From assembly GCA_937898545.1 (NCBI GenBank), contig CALEJV010000005.1:186001-250000 (forward strand): DNA of 64,000 bases, in the 5' to 3' direction. The position numbers were made by a program, and so were the translations under genes. The DNA comes from an uncultured Candidatus Saccharibacteria bacterium (GTDB lineage Bacteria; Patescibacteriota; Saccharimonadia; Saccharimonadales; Saccharimonadaceae). This document shows positions 35,776 to 45,341 of the stretch, piece by piece; position 1 is the stretch's first letter; each line of letters opens with the position of its first letter. Under the pieces are notes generated by a model. That model did no database searches and was not told where the DNA came from. It saw only the letters and a program-made list of their open reading frames with translations.

Positions 35776-37542
35776 CTATGGCTGACTGCGGAATTGCTCA
35801 ATCCGCTTAGTTAGCTCAGCGATATTGTTCCAACTACTACCGTCTGTCATGATGGCGAGGACGTATTTGCCGTTCGAGCCATAGACGATCGCTGCGTCGT
35901 GCAGGAGACCATTCAAGAATCCAACCTTATTTGCCACCGTGCCATTCGTGCCAGCAGGGATACCCTTGCGATATACATTGGCTTTAAGCGCAGAGAGGAA
36001 CCGATCGCGGTTGGCACTGCTAAAGTTCTGCCCCGCATCAAGCATCACCATAAAGCGTGCAAGGTCATTTGCTGTGGTGTATGGCCCGCCAGACTTGGCG
36101 AAGGTCGTATCTTTGAAACCAATGTCATTTGCATCCTTTGTCACAACATCATAGCCAATGACCTTGAGGTAATTTTCTGCACATGGGTTATCGCTTTGGC
36201 TAATCATTTTGTTGAAGCAAACTTGGTTGTCCTCCCAGCGCCAGCCTGCCAACTGCTCGCGCCGAAGCACGCTATAGCCAACAAATAGTTTGTATGTACT
36301 GGCAGTGACAAATTGCTTATTGCCATTGTAGCTTGCATTGCGCTTCTTGCCATCAATCTCTAAGAATGAGACACCATACGTCCCGGGGTGGTCCTCAGCA
36401 TAGTGTTTGAGAAGAGCGTTGAGCCCGTCTTCGGTCGAGCTATAATTGCGGTCATATTCTACCTTGGCTGGCACTGTCTTCGTTACTGCAGCTGGCTGTG
36501 GGCGTGTTTGATTAATAAACTCCGAGAGCTGCTGCGCAGTTGCGTCAATATCGAGCGTGCGTCCTGGTTTACCATCTGTACGCGACGTTTCAGTGAGATC
36601 GTATGTGGCAACTTTCGTGGTGCCTGGATCAATATTCACCTTTGGCGTGACATGCTTGGTAAGATAGCCGGAGGCCTGTGATGCACTAATGCTTGCTACT
36701 AATGTCTTGTCCTTTGGCTGAGTAACAACCCATTGAATAACTTCATTCGCTGGCAATGTCACTGTCTCGTCGTTTACCTTAAGGGCGACACCCTTGCCAA
36801 TAACCTTCGTAATTTTTTGCTCAAGCGCCTTCGCTGCATCGGTTGTAATAGCCGGGGCGATGCCGCGCATTGGGATCTCAACGGTCGTGCCCTGTACAAG
36901 CCGGGGACTAATCGCACCAATACTATGCGATACCGCATCACGCTGACACTCACCACCGCGCCGCGCTTGATTAACTACCAGCTTGCCATGTTCGACCTTA
37001 AGGCTCGCATCGACTGGTGCACGCTTACAGACTGGCATGATCGTCTGAGTAATATATTGCTCGGTACGCGTCGTGGTTGTTAATTTTGGCGAGCTTGGCA
37101 CATCTGGCTGCCACCAGAACGACGACAACGGCATAATTCGCCACAGCAAGGGATACTGTGCCTGCGCAAGCCGATCCGTGTTATCTACTGTAATAGCAAG
37201 CTGCTCAATCGTCGGTGATGCGATGGTTGTGCCATCACCCACTAGCTTTACAGAGTGCTCTTGGTAGGCTTGGTTAAGGGTTTCTGTAGCTTCTGGCATT
37301 GTCTGCCAACCAAGCGACACACCATCGATCCGCGCATTTGGTAGCAATCGATCACTCGGATACACCAGCTGGAACAGTACATTGAGCCCAAGAATAATAC
37401 CAATGGTAATATATGTTTTGCGCCGTGTCCAGCGAATACGCAACACTGGCACACGCCAATCGGCAAAACGAAGTTTCTCGGCAATAGTTGCCTTGCGGCG
37501 TCGGGGGTACGGACGCTGCGCGCGCGGAGGAGTGTACATCAT
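35776..37542 (-). CDS. Membrane-anchored class A beta-lactamase-fold protein with YoaR-like domains
   Basis: A 588-residue protein. A basic cytoplasmic tail and one helix (TYITIGIILGLNVLFQLVY) are followed by YoaR/PG_binding_4-type domains (ARIDGVSLGWQTMPEATETL; PGRTLDIDATAQQL). The C-terminal serine-hydrolase domain has STYK (Ser415), SDN (450-452) and KVG at about 539 in place of KTG. The fold is that of class A beta-lactamases, but the Thr-to-Val change at KTG and the wall-binding domains make a peptidoglycan role as plausible as antibiotic hydrolysis. Leaderless start. Confidence 0.82.
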   Translation of the reverse strand: MMYTPPRAQRPYPRRRKATIAEKLRFADWRVPVLRIRWTRRKTYITIGIILGLNVLFQLVYPSDRLLPNARIDGVSLGWQTMPEATETLNQAYQEHSVKLVGDGTTIASPTIEQLAITVDNTDRLAQAQYPLLWRIMPLSSFWWQPDVPSSPKLTTTTRTEQYITQTIMPVCKRAPVDASLKVEHGKLVVNQARRGGECQRDAVSHSIGAISPRLVQGTTVEIPMRGIAPAITTDAAKALEQKITKVIGKGVALKVNDETVTLPANEVIQWVVTQPKDKTLVASISASQASGYLTKHVTPKVNIDPGTTKVATYDLTETSRTDGKPGRTLDIDATAQQLSEFINQTRPQPAAVTKTVPAKVEYDRNYSSTEDGLNALLKHYAEDHPGTYGVSFLEIDGKKRNASYNGNKQFVTASTYKLFVGYSVLRREQLAGWRWEDNQVCFNKMISQSDNPCAENYLKVIGYDVVTKDANDIGFKDTTFAKSGGPYTTANDLARFMVMLDAGQNFSSANRDRFLSALKANVYRKGIPAGTNGTVANKVGFLNGLLHDAAIVYGSNGKYVLAIMTDGSSWNNIAELTKRIEQFRSQP

Positions 37543-37548
37543 GTAGAT

Positions 37549-37554
37549 ATTATA
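37549..37554 (-). promoter_or_regulatory. -10 box of beta-lactamase-fold gene
   Basis: TATAAT with a 6-nt spacer to the ATG at 37542. Confidence 0.6.
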
Positions 37555-37558
37555 TCAT

Positions 37559-37921
37559 CTATGATGATTGGTCGCTTTGCAAAATTTCTAGTGCGCGCTG
37601 CAAAACCGCAATATCATCAGCGGCATTGTCCTGCTGCTCTAATGCGCTTATTTTTGCACGAATCACCTGCTCGACTGGTGCCACCACAACATCCGCAGCA
37701 TTCTGAGTGGGCGGTACCACTTGCAGGCTACGTGCTGAGTTATCCTTTTTGACCAAAAATCCACGAACAATCAGGCCGTTGACATGCGCTGCCACCGTAC
37801 TGACCGACTTGTAATCAAAGGCACGCATAATCTCGCGGTAGCTTGGGCCGTAACCATTACTCTTGATAAATGTGTCTATAAATGTCAATAATTCACGTTG
37901 TTTTCGCGTTGGGCTTGTCAT
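37559..37921 (-). CDS. LexA DNA-binding-domain-only regulator
   Basis: About 120 residues. Residues 1-65 match the LexA winged-helix domain (TRKQRELLTFIDTFIKSNGYGPSYREI, then VSTVAAHVNGLIVRGFL). The rest is a short, coiled-coil-like region (RAKISALEQQDNAADDIAVLQRALEIL). The S24 autopeptidase domain of LexA, with its Ser-Lys dyad, is absent, so RecA-triggered self-cleavage is not possible. Its start overlaps the stop of the O-antigen ligase gene as ATGA, so the two are coupled. It may regulate this glycan region rather than SOS. Confidence 0.75.
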   Translation of the reverse strand: MTSPTRKQRELLTFIDTFIKSNGYGPSYREIMRAFDYKSVSTVAAHVNGLIVRGFLVKKDNSARSLQVVPPTQNAADVVVAPVEQVIRAKISALEQQDNAADDIAVLQRALEILQSDQSS

Positions 37922-39216
37922 AATCCATCCTCCGTTATCGCTAGTGCTGCCAGCCCCCACCAGAGCATCGACACAGTGTCGTCAACAAAAACTGGTAAGA
38001 ACAATCCTATCACAGTTAAGCCGATTCCGCCAGCAAAACTACCGAAAGCCAGCCAATATGACCGGCGATGCCATAATTTTACCAGTACACCAGTGGTTAA
38101 TGCAACTAATAATAGTAATCCAATCCAGCCAATTTCGTGAGCAACGAACAAATAGTGGTTTTCAATGATTAGGCTCTGCCCATTGCCAAGAAGCGATGCC
38201 GAGCCAGTACTTCCTACGCCAGTGCCAAGCGGTTGCTGCAAGGCGCGCGCTAGGCCAGCTTGCAACGAAGTGATTCGGTCGCTGTCGGATGTTTGAGCAG
38301 GGCCATGCGTTGGGTCGTTATGCAAGATAACATTATCAATAAAGTGTGGATCCATAGCGTAGCCAATGCTACCAACAATCACCCCACAGCCAAGTACTGC
38401 GCCAGCACCCCACAGTACGACACGCCGAGATGCCTGCGACTGCCATGCCCTAACAATCGCAACAATGCCAACACCAACCGCCACCGCGAGCAGCGCACTT
38501 CGCGAATAGCTCTGCCACACGGAAAGTGCTGCTAGCAGCGCCATACCACCAAGCGCCCAACGCCGCATATGCGAGATACGCCGCCATTGTAATGCGCCAT
38601 ACGCCACGATAAGCGTCAGGACAGTACTTGCATACGCCCCAAGTGGGTTTGGCCCACGCAGCGTGCTATTAATGCGGACATAGGCGCTGTTGGAGTCGAC
38701 TGTTTGGTAGGGTTCGATCGTCGTCGGCCCGTAGCCAAGCGACACCAACACATCACGCGGCAGGACAAGCTGCGCTGCTGCAAAGCCAATCACGACGACT
38801 GCACCCGCACCAAGCATACGCAGCAGCCAGCGCCGATACTGCGGATAATTACTCACAAACACATAGACCGCCGCACCAAGCGCCACAAAACGCAGGTCAA
38901 TCAACAAACCTGATAGCAATGCCAAACCAGACGTTGGCACAAGCAGCGCTACCACGCCGTGCCACAACGCAAAGGCGAGTGCAAGCTGAATAATACGATC
39001 ACTCAGCCAACGCTGCCACTGTCGACGTAGCGTCACGTCGATAACAACAAGAAGCAAAACAATGAGAAGTAAAACTTCCTTCCATGCCTTGACAAAGAGC
39101 GCATAATCTGGCCAATGAGTACCCACCCATACGGTCAGCGGCGCATGGATAGCCAGTCCGAAAAATATCGTACACAAAAACCAAGCCGGTATCTTTTCTC
39201 GCAATAACCGCTTCAT
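37918..39216 (-). CDS. O-antigen ligase/polymerase (WaaL/Wzy-like)
   Basis: A 432-residue protein with about twelve hydrophobic helices. It fits the O-antigen ligase-like (Wzy_C) family. There is a large extracellular loop between later helices (YAMDPHFIDNVILHNDPTHG... then LQAGLARALQQPLGTGVGSTG), in which the family places its functional Arg and His. It would polymerise or attach surface glycan outside the membrane. It is divergent from the initiating sugar transferase gene, with both start regions in about 50 bp. Confidence 0.82.
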   Translation of the reverse strand: MKRLLREKIPAWFLCTIFFGLAIHAPLTVWVGTHWPDYALFVKAWKEVLLLIVLLLVVIDVTLRRQWQRWLSDRIIQLALAFALWHGVVALLVPTSGLALLSGLLIDLRFVALGAAVYVFVSNYPQYRRWLLRMLGAGAVVVIGFAAAQLVLPRDVLVSLGYGPTTIEPYQTVDSNSAYVRINSTLRGPNPLGAYASTVLTLIVAYGALQWRRISHMRRWALGGMALLAALSVWQSYSRSALLAVAVGVGIVAIVRAWQSQASRRVVLWGAGAVLGCGVIVGSIGYAMDPHFIDNVILHNDPTHGPAQTSDSDRITSLQAGLARALQQPLGTGVGSTGSASLLGNGQSLIIENHYLFVAHEIGWIGLLLLVALTTGVLVKLWHRRSYWLAFGSFAGGIGLTVIGLFLPVFVDDTVSMLWWGLAALAITEDGL

Positions 39217-39224
39217 CTCTTTCT

Positions 39225-39230
39225 AGTGTA
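39225..39230 (-). promoter_or_regulatory. -10 box of O-antigen ligase gene
   Basis: TACACT with an 8-nt spacer to the ATG at 39216. Confidence 0.5.
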
Positions 39231-39252
39231 GCAAACTTTCGGTAAAAAGTGT

Positions 39253-39258
39253 TATAGT
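39253..39258 (+). promoter_or_regulatory. -10 box of sugar transferase gene
   Basis: TATAGT with a 10-nt spacer to the ATG at 39269. It lies 22 bp from the -10 of the opposite gene, so the two promoters overlap and may compete. Confidence 0.5.
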
Positions 39259-39268
39259 AACAGTTGTT

Positions 39269-40705
39269 ATGCCGTCAAAAAATACGAAATTTTATAGTCT
39301 CATTCTCATCGGCCTCGATTTTGTGGTGCTGATGGCGGTGTTTTTCATCGCATACTACGTCCGCACGCAGATCGACCACCGCGATTTGCTCCATACTGTC
39401 TATGCCAGCGACTACCTGCTTGGGTTTGTCGTTATTGCGCCAGTGTGGATTATTCTCTATGCCTCGCTTGGGCTCTATAGCGCGAGCGTCTATAGCCGGC
39501 GACTCGTCGAATGGGGGCGGCTGTTGCTCGGGACATTCATGGGTATTCTGCTCGTGATTGGCTGGGAGTATGGCACACGAATGTATATCTTTCCAGCCCG
39601 CTTGGTAGCAATGTATGTCTTTCTTGGTTCGTTTTTAGCGATTGGCACAGTGCGCGAATTGTTTCGCCTGACACGAAGTTGGCTCTTCCAGTACAACCAT
39701 GGTGTGAACCGTGTGATGGTAATCGGGACATCGCTGGCAACGCGGGACATCGCTGAGTCGATCTCGACCACCTACAAGTCAGGTTTTCGTGTTGTGGCAA
39801 TGGCTGGCCCCAAGCGCTTTGTGCCACCTGGACTCGATGTTGTTCATTTTGCATCACTCGACCCTGCCCTTATGCAAATCAAAGAGCTCAAGATCGACAC
39901 CATTATCCAAACCAACCTCTACGAAAACGAGGAAAAGAATCAAAAAGTGCTTGGTGCCGCACAGGTCAACCATATCCAATACAACTTCATCCCTGGCGAG
40001 CCAGAATTTTATACTGGCAAAAACACCATCGATGTTTTTCTTGGCTACCCAATGATTACCGTTAGTCAAACACCACTCATTGGCTGGGGAGAAATCGCAA
40101 AGCGGATTTTCGACACGATTATTTCCGGCATACTGCTCATCGTCCTTGCCCCGCTTTTTGTACTCCTTATCATTATGCAAAAGATTTTTAACCCTGGGCC
40201 AGCATTTTATATCTCAAAGCGCCTCAGTCGCTACTCCGAGCCAATCCAGCTCATTAAGTTCCGTAGTATGGGTGCACAATATGGCAAGCAAGACGCGGCT
40301 GATGAATTCCGTGCAATGGGTCGCGACGACCTGGCTGAAGAGTATGAAAAAAACCGCAAGGTCGAACACGACCCACGCATCACTCGCTTTGGCAATTTTT
40401 TGCGGGCAACATCACTTGACGAATTGCCGCAGATCTTCAACGTCTTTCGTGGTGATCTGAGCTTGGTTGGGCCGCGGCCAATTCTACCCCAAGAAGTGAA
40501 GTTTAGCTCAGCCCGCACGGCACTCTTGCACAGCGTGAAGTCGGGAGTGACAGGCTTATGGCAGGTGTCTGGGCGCTCAAACCTGAGCTTCGATGAGCGG
40601 ATTGAGCTTGAGCTATTTTATGCCCAAAACTGGAGCTTCTGGCTAGATATCAAGATTTTATTCAAGACGATCGGTGTAGTGCTACGCAAGACGGGTGCAA
40701 AATAG
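39269..40705 (+). CDS. Undecaprenyl-phosphate sugar transferase (WbaP/WcaJ type)
   Basis: A 478-residue polyprenyl-phosphate hexose-1-phosphate transferase, the enzyme that starts glycan assembly on the lipid carrier. Five N-terminal hydrophobic helices and a CoA-binding-like middle domain (VNRVMVIGTSLATRDIAE) are followed by the catalytic C-terminal domain. That domain has AKRIFDTIISGILLIVLAP, KFRSMG, RITRFGNFLRATSLDELPQ and LVGPRPILP. The end (KSGVTGLWQVSGRSNLSFDE) is typical. The sugar used cannot be told from sequence. Confidence 0.93.
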   Translation: MPSKNTKFYSLILIGLDFVVLMAVFFIAYYVRTQIDHRDLLHTVYASDYLLGFVVIAPVWIILYASLGLYSASVYSRRLVEWGRLLLGTFMGILLVIGWEYGTRMYIFPARLVAMYVFLGSFLAIGTVRELFRLTRSWLFQYNHGVNRVMVIGTSLATRDIAESISTTYKSGFRVVAMAGPKRFVPPGLDVVHFASLDPALMQIKELKIDTIIQTNLYENEEKNQKVLGAAQVNHIQYNFIPGEPEFYTGKNTIDVFLGYPMITVSQTPLIGWGEIAKRIFDTIISGILLIVLAPLFVLLIIMQKIFNPGPAFYISKRLSRYSEPIQLIKFRSMGAQYGKQDAADEFRAMGRDDLAEEYEKNRKVEHDPRITRFGNFLRATSLDELPQIFNVFRGDLSLVGPRPILPQEVKFSSARTALLHSVKSGVTGLWQVSGRSNLSFDERIELELFYAQNWSFWLDIKILFKTIGVVLRKTGAK

Positions 40706-41002
40706 ACGACTGTCGTTGCGAAAATTGGATAAATAGTTTAGCATTAATAAGCTTCCTGTTTGGGCTACAAGCTATGTTTATTTTTATAGGAGTCTCTGCG
40801 ACACTCCATTTGCTGGAATACTTGGTTTATTAGTTTTCATTACAAACAGCCATCATTTAATATAAAAGATTAATAGTGGAAGGTGTCTATGTTTTGTGGT
40901 GTGTCTAAAAAGGAGATGAAAGCGCGTGACAAAAAATACAGGACAGACTAAGATTTTTTACATTCATGCATTTCTCAATACGAGAACCCTATAAACTTCT
41001 GT
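40706..41002. other. Intergenic stretch
   Basis: AT-rich, between two convergent genes. It holds a possible 20-codon open frame at 40889-40951 preceded by GGAAGG; no hairpin terminator or RNA gene is clear. Confidence 0.4.
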
Positions 41003-42127
41003 TTATTTTATCATCTGATCGCGCACTACCTTGCGCAGCTTGGTTAGAAATAGCGTCTTGTCAAAACGCTGTGCGGTGCGACGCAAGACTGTCGGATCAA
41101 AGGTTTGTTTCTCGGCCTGCTCAATTGCTTTAGCAACGCTGATGCTCGTCTGCCGGTCGAATAGCACACCCACTTCGGGTGACGTGACAATATCCGTTGT
41201 GCCTCCACGCGCTAGGCCAATCACTGGTGCACCAGCTGCTAGCGCTTCGACACTGACAATTCCAAAATCTTCCTCTGCTGGATAGATAAAGCCACGCGCT
41301 GTCGTAATGGCCTTCTCATACTCGGCATCGCTCGCATCGCCGAAGCGATCGGTACGGAACTCAACCGTTGGGCCAGCTAGATCAACAAGCCTATTGTGTG
41401 CGGGGCCATTACCAAAGACGATCAGCTTCTTGCCAAGCTTCGTCGCTGCTGTGACTGCCAGGTCGTACCGCTTATATGGCAACTGCCGGCCAATCGTCAC
41501 ATAATGATCACCCCGCTTGGCAGCAGGCGTAAACCGGCTTATATCTACTGGTGGATGGATGACGATGCTATTTCGATTGTAATATTTTTTAATGCGCTGT
41601 TGCGTCTCGGTAGAGTTTGCCAGGAAAACATCGACTTGCCGAGCCGCTTGAAGGTCTAGCTTGCGCTGGTGTGGCACCATGAGCGGCATGAGTGTGCGGA
41701 TGAGTGGATTAAGATTACCATAGCCTGGGTCGCGCCGATACTCGTTGTAGTGGCTCCAGTAGTATCGTGGTGGTGTATGGCAGTAGTTGATGATGACTTG
41801 GCCAGGCCGCGTCTTCCTCACTTGGTGGCCATGCATGTATGAGCTGGTGAGGATGATATCAAACTCACGCAGATCAAGTCGCCGCATCGCTTTGACAGCT
41901 AGTGTTGGAAACAGCTTATAATACGTGCGCACCTTGCGCGGGATTTTTTGCAAAAACGATGGCCGGACATCAAGCTCAGCAAAGGCTGGCATTTTGTCCT
42001 CATTGTACATTGCGGTATAGATCGGCGCATCCGGAAAAGCTTCGTGCATAGCGAGCACGACATTCTCGGCACCACCCATTGTTGTCAAGAAGTCGCAGAC
42101 AATGGCAATTTTGGGTTGTTTACTCAT
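41003..42127 (-). CDS. GT4-family glycosyltransferase
   Basis: About 374 residues with a GT-B fold, family 4. The N-terminal domain has VCDFLTTMGGAENVVLAMHEAFP. The C-terminal donor domain has YVTIGRQLPYKRYDLAVTAA and PAEEDFGIVSVEALAAGAPVIGLARGG, which includes the EX7E Glu pair. It resembles WbaZ/mannosyltransferases of O-antigen synthesis; the exact sugar is unknown. The ATG at 42127 follows TACACT by 6 nt. It lies directly after glmS. Confidence 0.88.
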   Translation of the reverse strand: MSKQPKIAIVCDFLTTMGGAENVVLAMHEAFPDAPIYTAMYNEDKMPAFAELDVRPSFLQKIPRKVRTYYKLFPTLAVKAMRRLDLREFDIILTSSYMHGHQVRKTRPGQVIINYCHTPPRYYWSHYNEYRRDPGYGNLNPLIRTLMPLMVPHQRKLDLQAARQVDVFLANSTETQQRIKKYYNRNSIVIHPPVDISRFTPAAKRGDHYVTIGRQLPYKRYDLAVTAATKLGKKLIVFGNGPAHNRLVDLAGPTVEFRTDRFGDASDAEYEKAITTARGFIYPAEEDFGIVSVEALAAGAPVIGLARGGTTDIVTSPEVGVLFDRQTSISVAKAIEQAEKQTFDPTVLRRTAQRFDKTLFLTKLRKVVRDQMIK

Positions 42128-42133
42128 AGTATC

Positions 42134-42139
42134 AGTGTA
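42134..42139 (-). promoter_or_regulatory. -10 box of GT4 gene
   Basis: TACACT with a 6-nt spacer to the ATG at 42127, in the 39-bp gap after glmS. Confidence 0.5.
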
Positions 42140-42166
42140 GCGCAAAGGAGAGATTTTACCTATACC

Positions 42167-43993
42167 TTACTCCACCGTCACACTCTTGGCAAGATTGCGC
42201 GGCTGGTCGACGTCGTGCCCCCGCTCCACTGCCATATAGTAAGCAAAAAGCTGTGATATAACATTAAACAAAATTGGCGTGAGGTGCTGCAGCTTGGTCG
42301 CGACGCGCACCACCGTCTCGGCAGGGACGCGTTTATCTGTGTCGGTAATGACAATCGCATGGGCACCACGCGCATTCATCTCAATCAAATTACTCTGCGA
42401 TTTTTCGTACAGCCAGTTGTCCTGCAAATAACACACTTCGAAGAAATGATCGTCAATCAGGGCAATTGGCCCATGCTTGAGCTCACCTGCTGCATAGGCT
42501 TCAGCATGAATGTAGCTTACCTCCTTAAGCTTAAGCGCGCCCTCAAGTGCAGCTGGGTAGAGTGTATCGCGACCAATATAGAGCGCATGATTATAGTGAG
42601 CATAATTATGTGCGATGTTTTTGACGCTATCAGCCTGCTTAGCCAGCGTCTTTTCGATCTCGGCTGGTAGCATCTCAAGCTCATTGATAAACTCACCTAT
42701 CAGCCGTGGGTTTGTCCCCTTGGCTGCTGCGAGCATCAGGCCAAAGATTGTCATTGCGGCCACTTGCGAAGTAAAGGCCTTGGTGCTGGCCACACTGATC
42801 TCTGCCCCCACGTGTACATATACTCCACCGTCAACTTCGCGCGCAATCGTGCTCCCCACTGCATTGACGACACCAAGGCACGTCACACCACGCCGTTTGA
42901 GTTCCGTGAGGCAGGCCAATGTATCGGCCGTCTCACCACTCTGGCTCACAATCAGCGCAACGGTATGCTCGGGGATGTTATATGCTCGGTAGCGTAGCTC
43001 ACTAGCAATCTCCACACTCACTGTCACATCATCAGTTAGTTGCTCAATAAAATAACTAGCCTGCATCCCCGCAAAATACGCCGTGCCACAGCCCACAATC
43101 ATCACATGCTTGATCTGTCGCAATTCAACATCACTTAAGCCTATGCCGCCTAGCCGGGCATAGCGCTGCGCGGCAATCACGCGCCCAGCCAGCGTTGCTG
43201 CAAGGCTGGTCGGCTGCTCAAATATTTCTTTGAGGAGAAAGTGGTCGTACCCCTGTTTTTGAATAGCTTGCAAATCCATCTCTAGTGTCTCTACTTGCAC
43301 ATCGACCACTTGCGAATCAGTCGTTTGAAGCTCGAGACCAGTGCGGGTGCAGCGCCCTACTTCGCCATCGTGCAGATAGACCACTTGGTTGGTATACCCC
43401 ACCAGGGCCGATGCATCACTAGCAATGTACGTTTCGCCATCACCAAGCCCAACAATAAGCGGACTACCCTTGCGGGCCACAATAATCTCATTAGGGTCAT
43501 TCGCTTGAACAACTGCTAAGCCATACGTGCCTACCACCATTTTGAGCGCACCTCGCACTGCCGCTAGGAGGTCTGGTGCTTGCTTGTGCAGGTAATCGAT
43601 CAGCGCTGTCAACACCTCAGTATCGGTATCGCTCTTAAATTCATACTCGTGTGCTGCAAGCATCGTCTTGAGCGCTTGATAGTTCTCGATAATGCCGTTA
43701 TGTACAACGTAGATCTGCCCCACCTGATGCGGATGAGCGTTGCGTTTGCTGGGTGCCCCGTGGGTTGCCCAGCGAGTGTGACCAATACCAACCGTATCAG
43801 CCATCTTGTGGCGAGCTGTGAGCTCATTTAGCGCAGCCACCTTGCCTTTCGTTCGGAGTAACGTTGGCGCAGCATCCTTGTCGAGTGTAACAATACCGGC
43901 ACTATCATATCCGCGATATTCAAGCCGCTTGAGCTCCGTCAGCAGCACACCCTGCGCTGGCCGCGTTCCGATATATCCAACTATTCCACACAT
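42167..43993 (-). CDS. glmS: Glucosamine-fructose-6-phosphate aminotransferase
   Basis: GlmS, 608 residues, makes glucosamine-6-phosphate from fructose-6-phosphate and glutamine for wall and glycan synthesis. The class II glutaminase begins MCGIVGYIG, giving Cys1 after Met removal, with GIGHTRWATHGAPS. Two SIS isomerase domains follow (MIVGCGTAYFAGMQASYFIE; GRDTLYPAALEGALKLKE) and the end is NLAKSVTVE. Full length. GAAGGAAGG precedes the ATG, so the mRNA has a leader. No glmS ribozyme is obvious in the short upstream stretch. Confidence 0.98.
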   Translation of the reverse strand: MCGIVGYIGTRPAQGVLLTELKRLEYRGYDSAGIVTLDKDAAPTLLRTKGKVAALNELTARHKMADTVGIGHTRWATHGAPSKRNAHPHQVGQIYVVHNGIIENYQALKTMLAAHEYEFKSDTDTEVLTALIDYLHKQAPDLLAAVRGALKMVVGTYGLAVVQANDPNEIIVARKGSPLIVGLGDGETYIASDASALVGYTNQVVYLHDGEVGRCTRTGLELQTTDSQVVDVQVETLEMDLQAIQKQGYDHFLLKEIFEQPTSLAATLAGRVIAAQRYARLGGIGLSDVELRQIKHVMIVGCGTAYFAGMQASYFIEQLTDDVTVSVEIASELRYRAYNIPEHTVALIVSQSGETADTLACLTELKRRGVTCLGVVNAVGSTIAREVDGGVYVHVGAEISVASTKAFTSQVAAMTIFGLMLAAAKGTNPRLIGEFINELEMLPAEIEKTLAKQADSVKNIAHNYAHYNHALYIGRDTLYPAALEGALKLKEVSYIHAEAYAAGELKHGPIALIDDHFFEVCYLQDNWLYEKSQSNLIEMNARGAHAIVITDTDKRVPAETVVRVATKLQHLTPILFNVISQLFAYYMAVERGHDVDQPRNLAKSVTVE

Positions 43994-44288
43994 AGGTTTT
44001 TCCTTCCTTCTTGTATTATGGCGCTTTGGTCTTTGCCTTCTAGTGTACTCTCATTTTTAAACAATTTTATAAGAATGTAAAAATTACAATGATTTTTCTC
44101 TGTTAGATTGTGTTGATGTTTTTACATCAATAGTACTTTACCTATAAAAGATAGAAAACGACAGAAAAAGCAAGGACGAATGCAGTGCTTATTCTCAGCA
44201 ATAGTTAAGTCGATATGCTCATACTTATAGACAAAGAATAAATACGATATGTTCGACATTTTTTCGACGAAGGGGTATACTAGGTGAT
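43994..44288. other. Divergent intergenic region glmS/galE
   Basis: AT-rich. It holds a perfect 7-bp hairpin (44113-44119 with 44124-44130) and the galE -10 box at 44276-44281. No gene is seen. Confidence 0.5.
44276..44281 (+). promoter_or_regulatory. -10 box of galE
   Basis: TATACT with a 7-nt spacer to the galE ATG. Confidence 0.55.
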
Positions 44289-45311
44289 ATGAGTAGAGAA
44301 ACGATTTTAGTCACTGGTGGCGCTGGGTATATTGGTAGCCACACCATTATTGAGCTGATTGCGGCAGGATTTGACGTCGTCGTTATTGACAATCTTGCCA
44401 ATGCGAGCCATGAAAGCCTGCAGCGCGTCGAAACAATTACTGGCACAACTATCCCCTTTGTCGAGGCTGATGTGCGCGACCGATCGGCACTCGATGCGAT
44501 TTTTACCAAGCATGATATCAGTGCTGTGATTCACTTTGCTGGGCTCAAGGCAGTTGGTGAGTCGGTTGAGAAGCCGCTCGAATACTATGACTGCAATCTT
44601 AGCTCAACCCTCACCCTCTTAGCTGCAATGCGACAACATGGAGTGCATCGACTTGTTTTCTCAAGCTCTGCGACGGTCTATGGCACACCAGAGTCATTGC
44701 CACTCACTGAATCATCACGCACTGGCACCGGCATTACTAATCCATACGGCTGGACGAAATATATGATCGAGCAGATCATTCGTGACTATTGCACGGCATA
44801 CCCCGACTTCCAAGCGACTATCTTGCGCTACTTTAATCCGATTGGTGCGCATATATCAGGTATGATTGGCGAAGATCCAAATGGCATCCCTAATAATCTC
44901 CTGCCCTATGTTGCACAAGTTGCCGTTGGAAAATTGCAAAGCGTTGGTGTATTTGGTGATGACTACGACACGCCCGACGGTACTGGTGTACGCGACTACA
45001 TTCACGTTGTCGACCTCGCTAAAGGGCATGTGGCCGCTCTATCGCACATGCAGCCTGGCGAGCATACCTATAACCTTGGTACTGGCCATGGCACTTCTGT
45101 CCTGGAAATCATTAGAGCCTTTGGCAAAGCGTGCAAACATACCATTCCATACGAGATAAAACCACGCCGAGCTGGTGATATTGCAGCTTGCTATGCCGAC
45201 TGCAGCAAGGCACAGCAAGAGCTTGGTTGGCAAGCAGAATTATCCATCGAACAAGCCTGTGAAGACTCCTGGCGATGGCAGTCTCACAATCCAAATGGTT
45301 ATAAGAATTAA
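44289..45311 (+). CDS. galE: UDP-glucose 4-epimerase
   Basis: GalE, 340 residues, interconverts UDP-glucose and UDP-galactose. NAD-binding GGAGYIGSH lies at the N terminus, and the SDR catalytic Tyr-Lys are in NPYGWTKYMIEQ. FSSSATVYG and LRYFNPIGAH are typical of GalE. Full length. Single gene with a 7-nt leaderless spacing; it supplies UDP-galactose for the surrounding glycosyltransferases. Confidence 0.96.
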   Translation: MSRETILVTGGAGYIGSHTIIELIAAGFDVVVIDNLANASHESLQRVETITGTTIPFVEADVRDRSALDAIFTKHDISAVIHFAGLKAVGESVEKPLEYYDCNLSSTLTLLAAMRQHGVHRLVFSSSATVYGTPESLPLTESSRTGTGITNPYGWTKYMIEQIIRDYCTAYPDFQATILRYFNPIGAHISGMIGEDPNGIPNNLLPYVAQVAVGKLQSVGVFGDDYDTPDGTGVRDYIHVVDLAKGHVAALSHMQPGEHTYNLGTGHGTSVLEIIRAFGKACKHTIPYEIKPRRAGDIAACYADCSKAQQELGWQAELSIEQACEDSWRWQSHNPNGYKN

Positions 45312-45318
45312 AATTTAG

Positions 45319-45341
45319 ATAATACCCCATGAGGGTATTAT
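45319..45341. terminator. Hairpin after galE
   Basis: A 9-bp stem (45319-45327 with 45333-45341) of ATAATACCC type, with no T run. The sequence after it resembles that after the 30845 inverted repeat. Confidence 0.45.

Noticed and set aside
43994..44288. glmS ribozyme upstream of glmS
   Set aside because: The stretch is AT-rich with only one 7-bp hairpin and none of the expected multi-helix core; the hairpin lies far from the glmS start.
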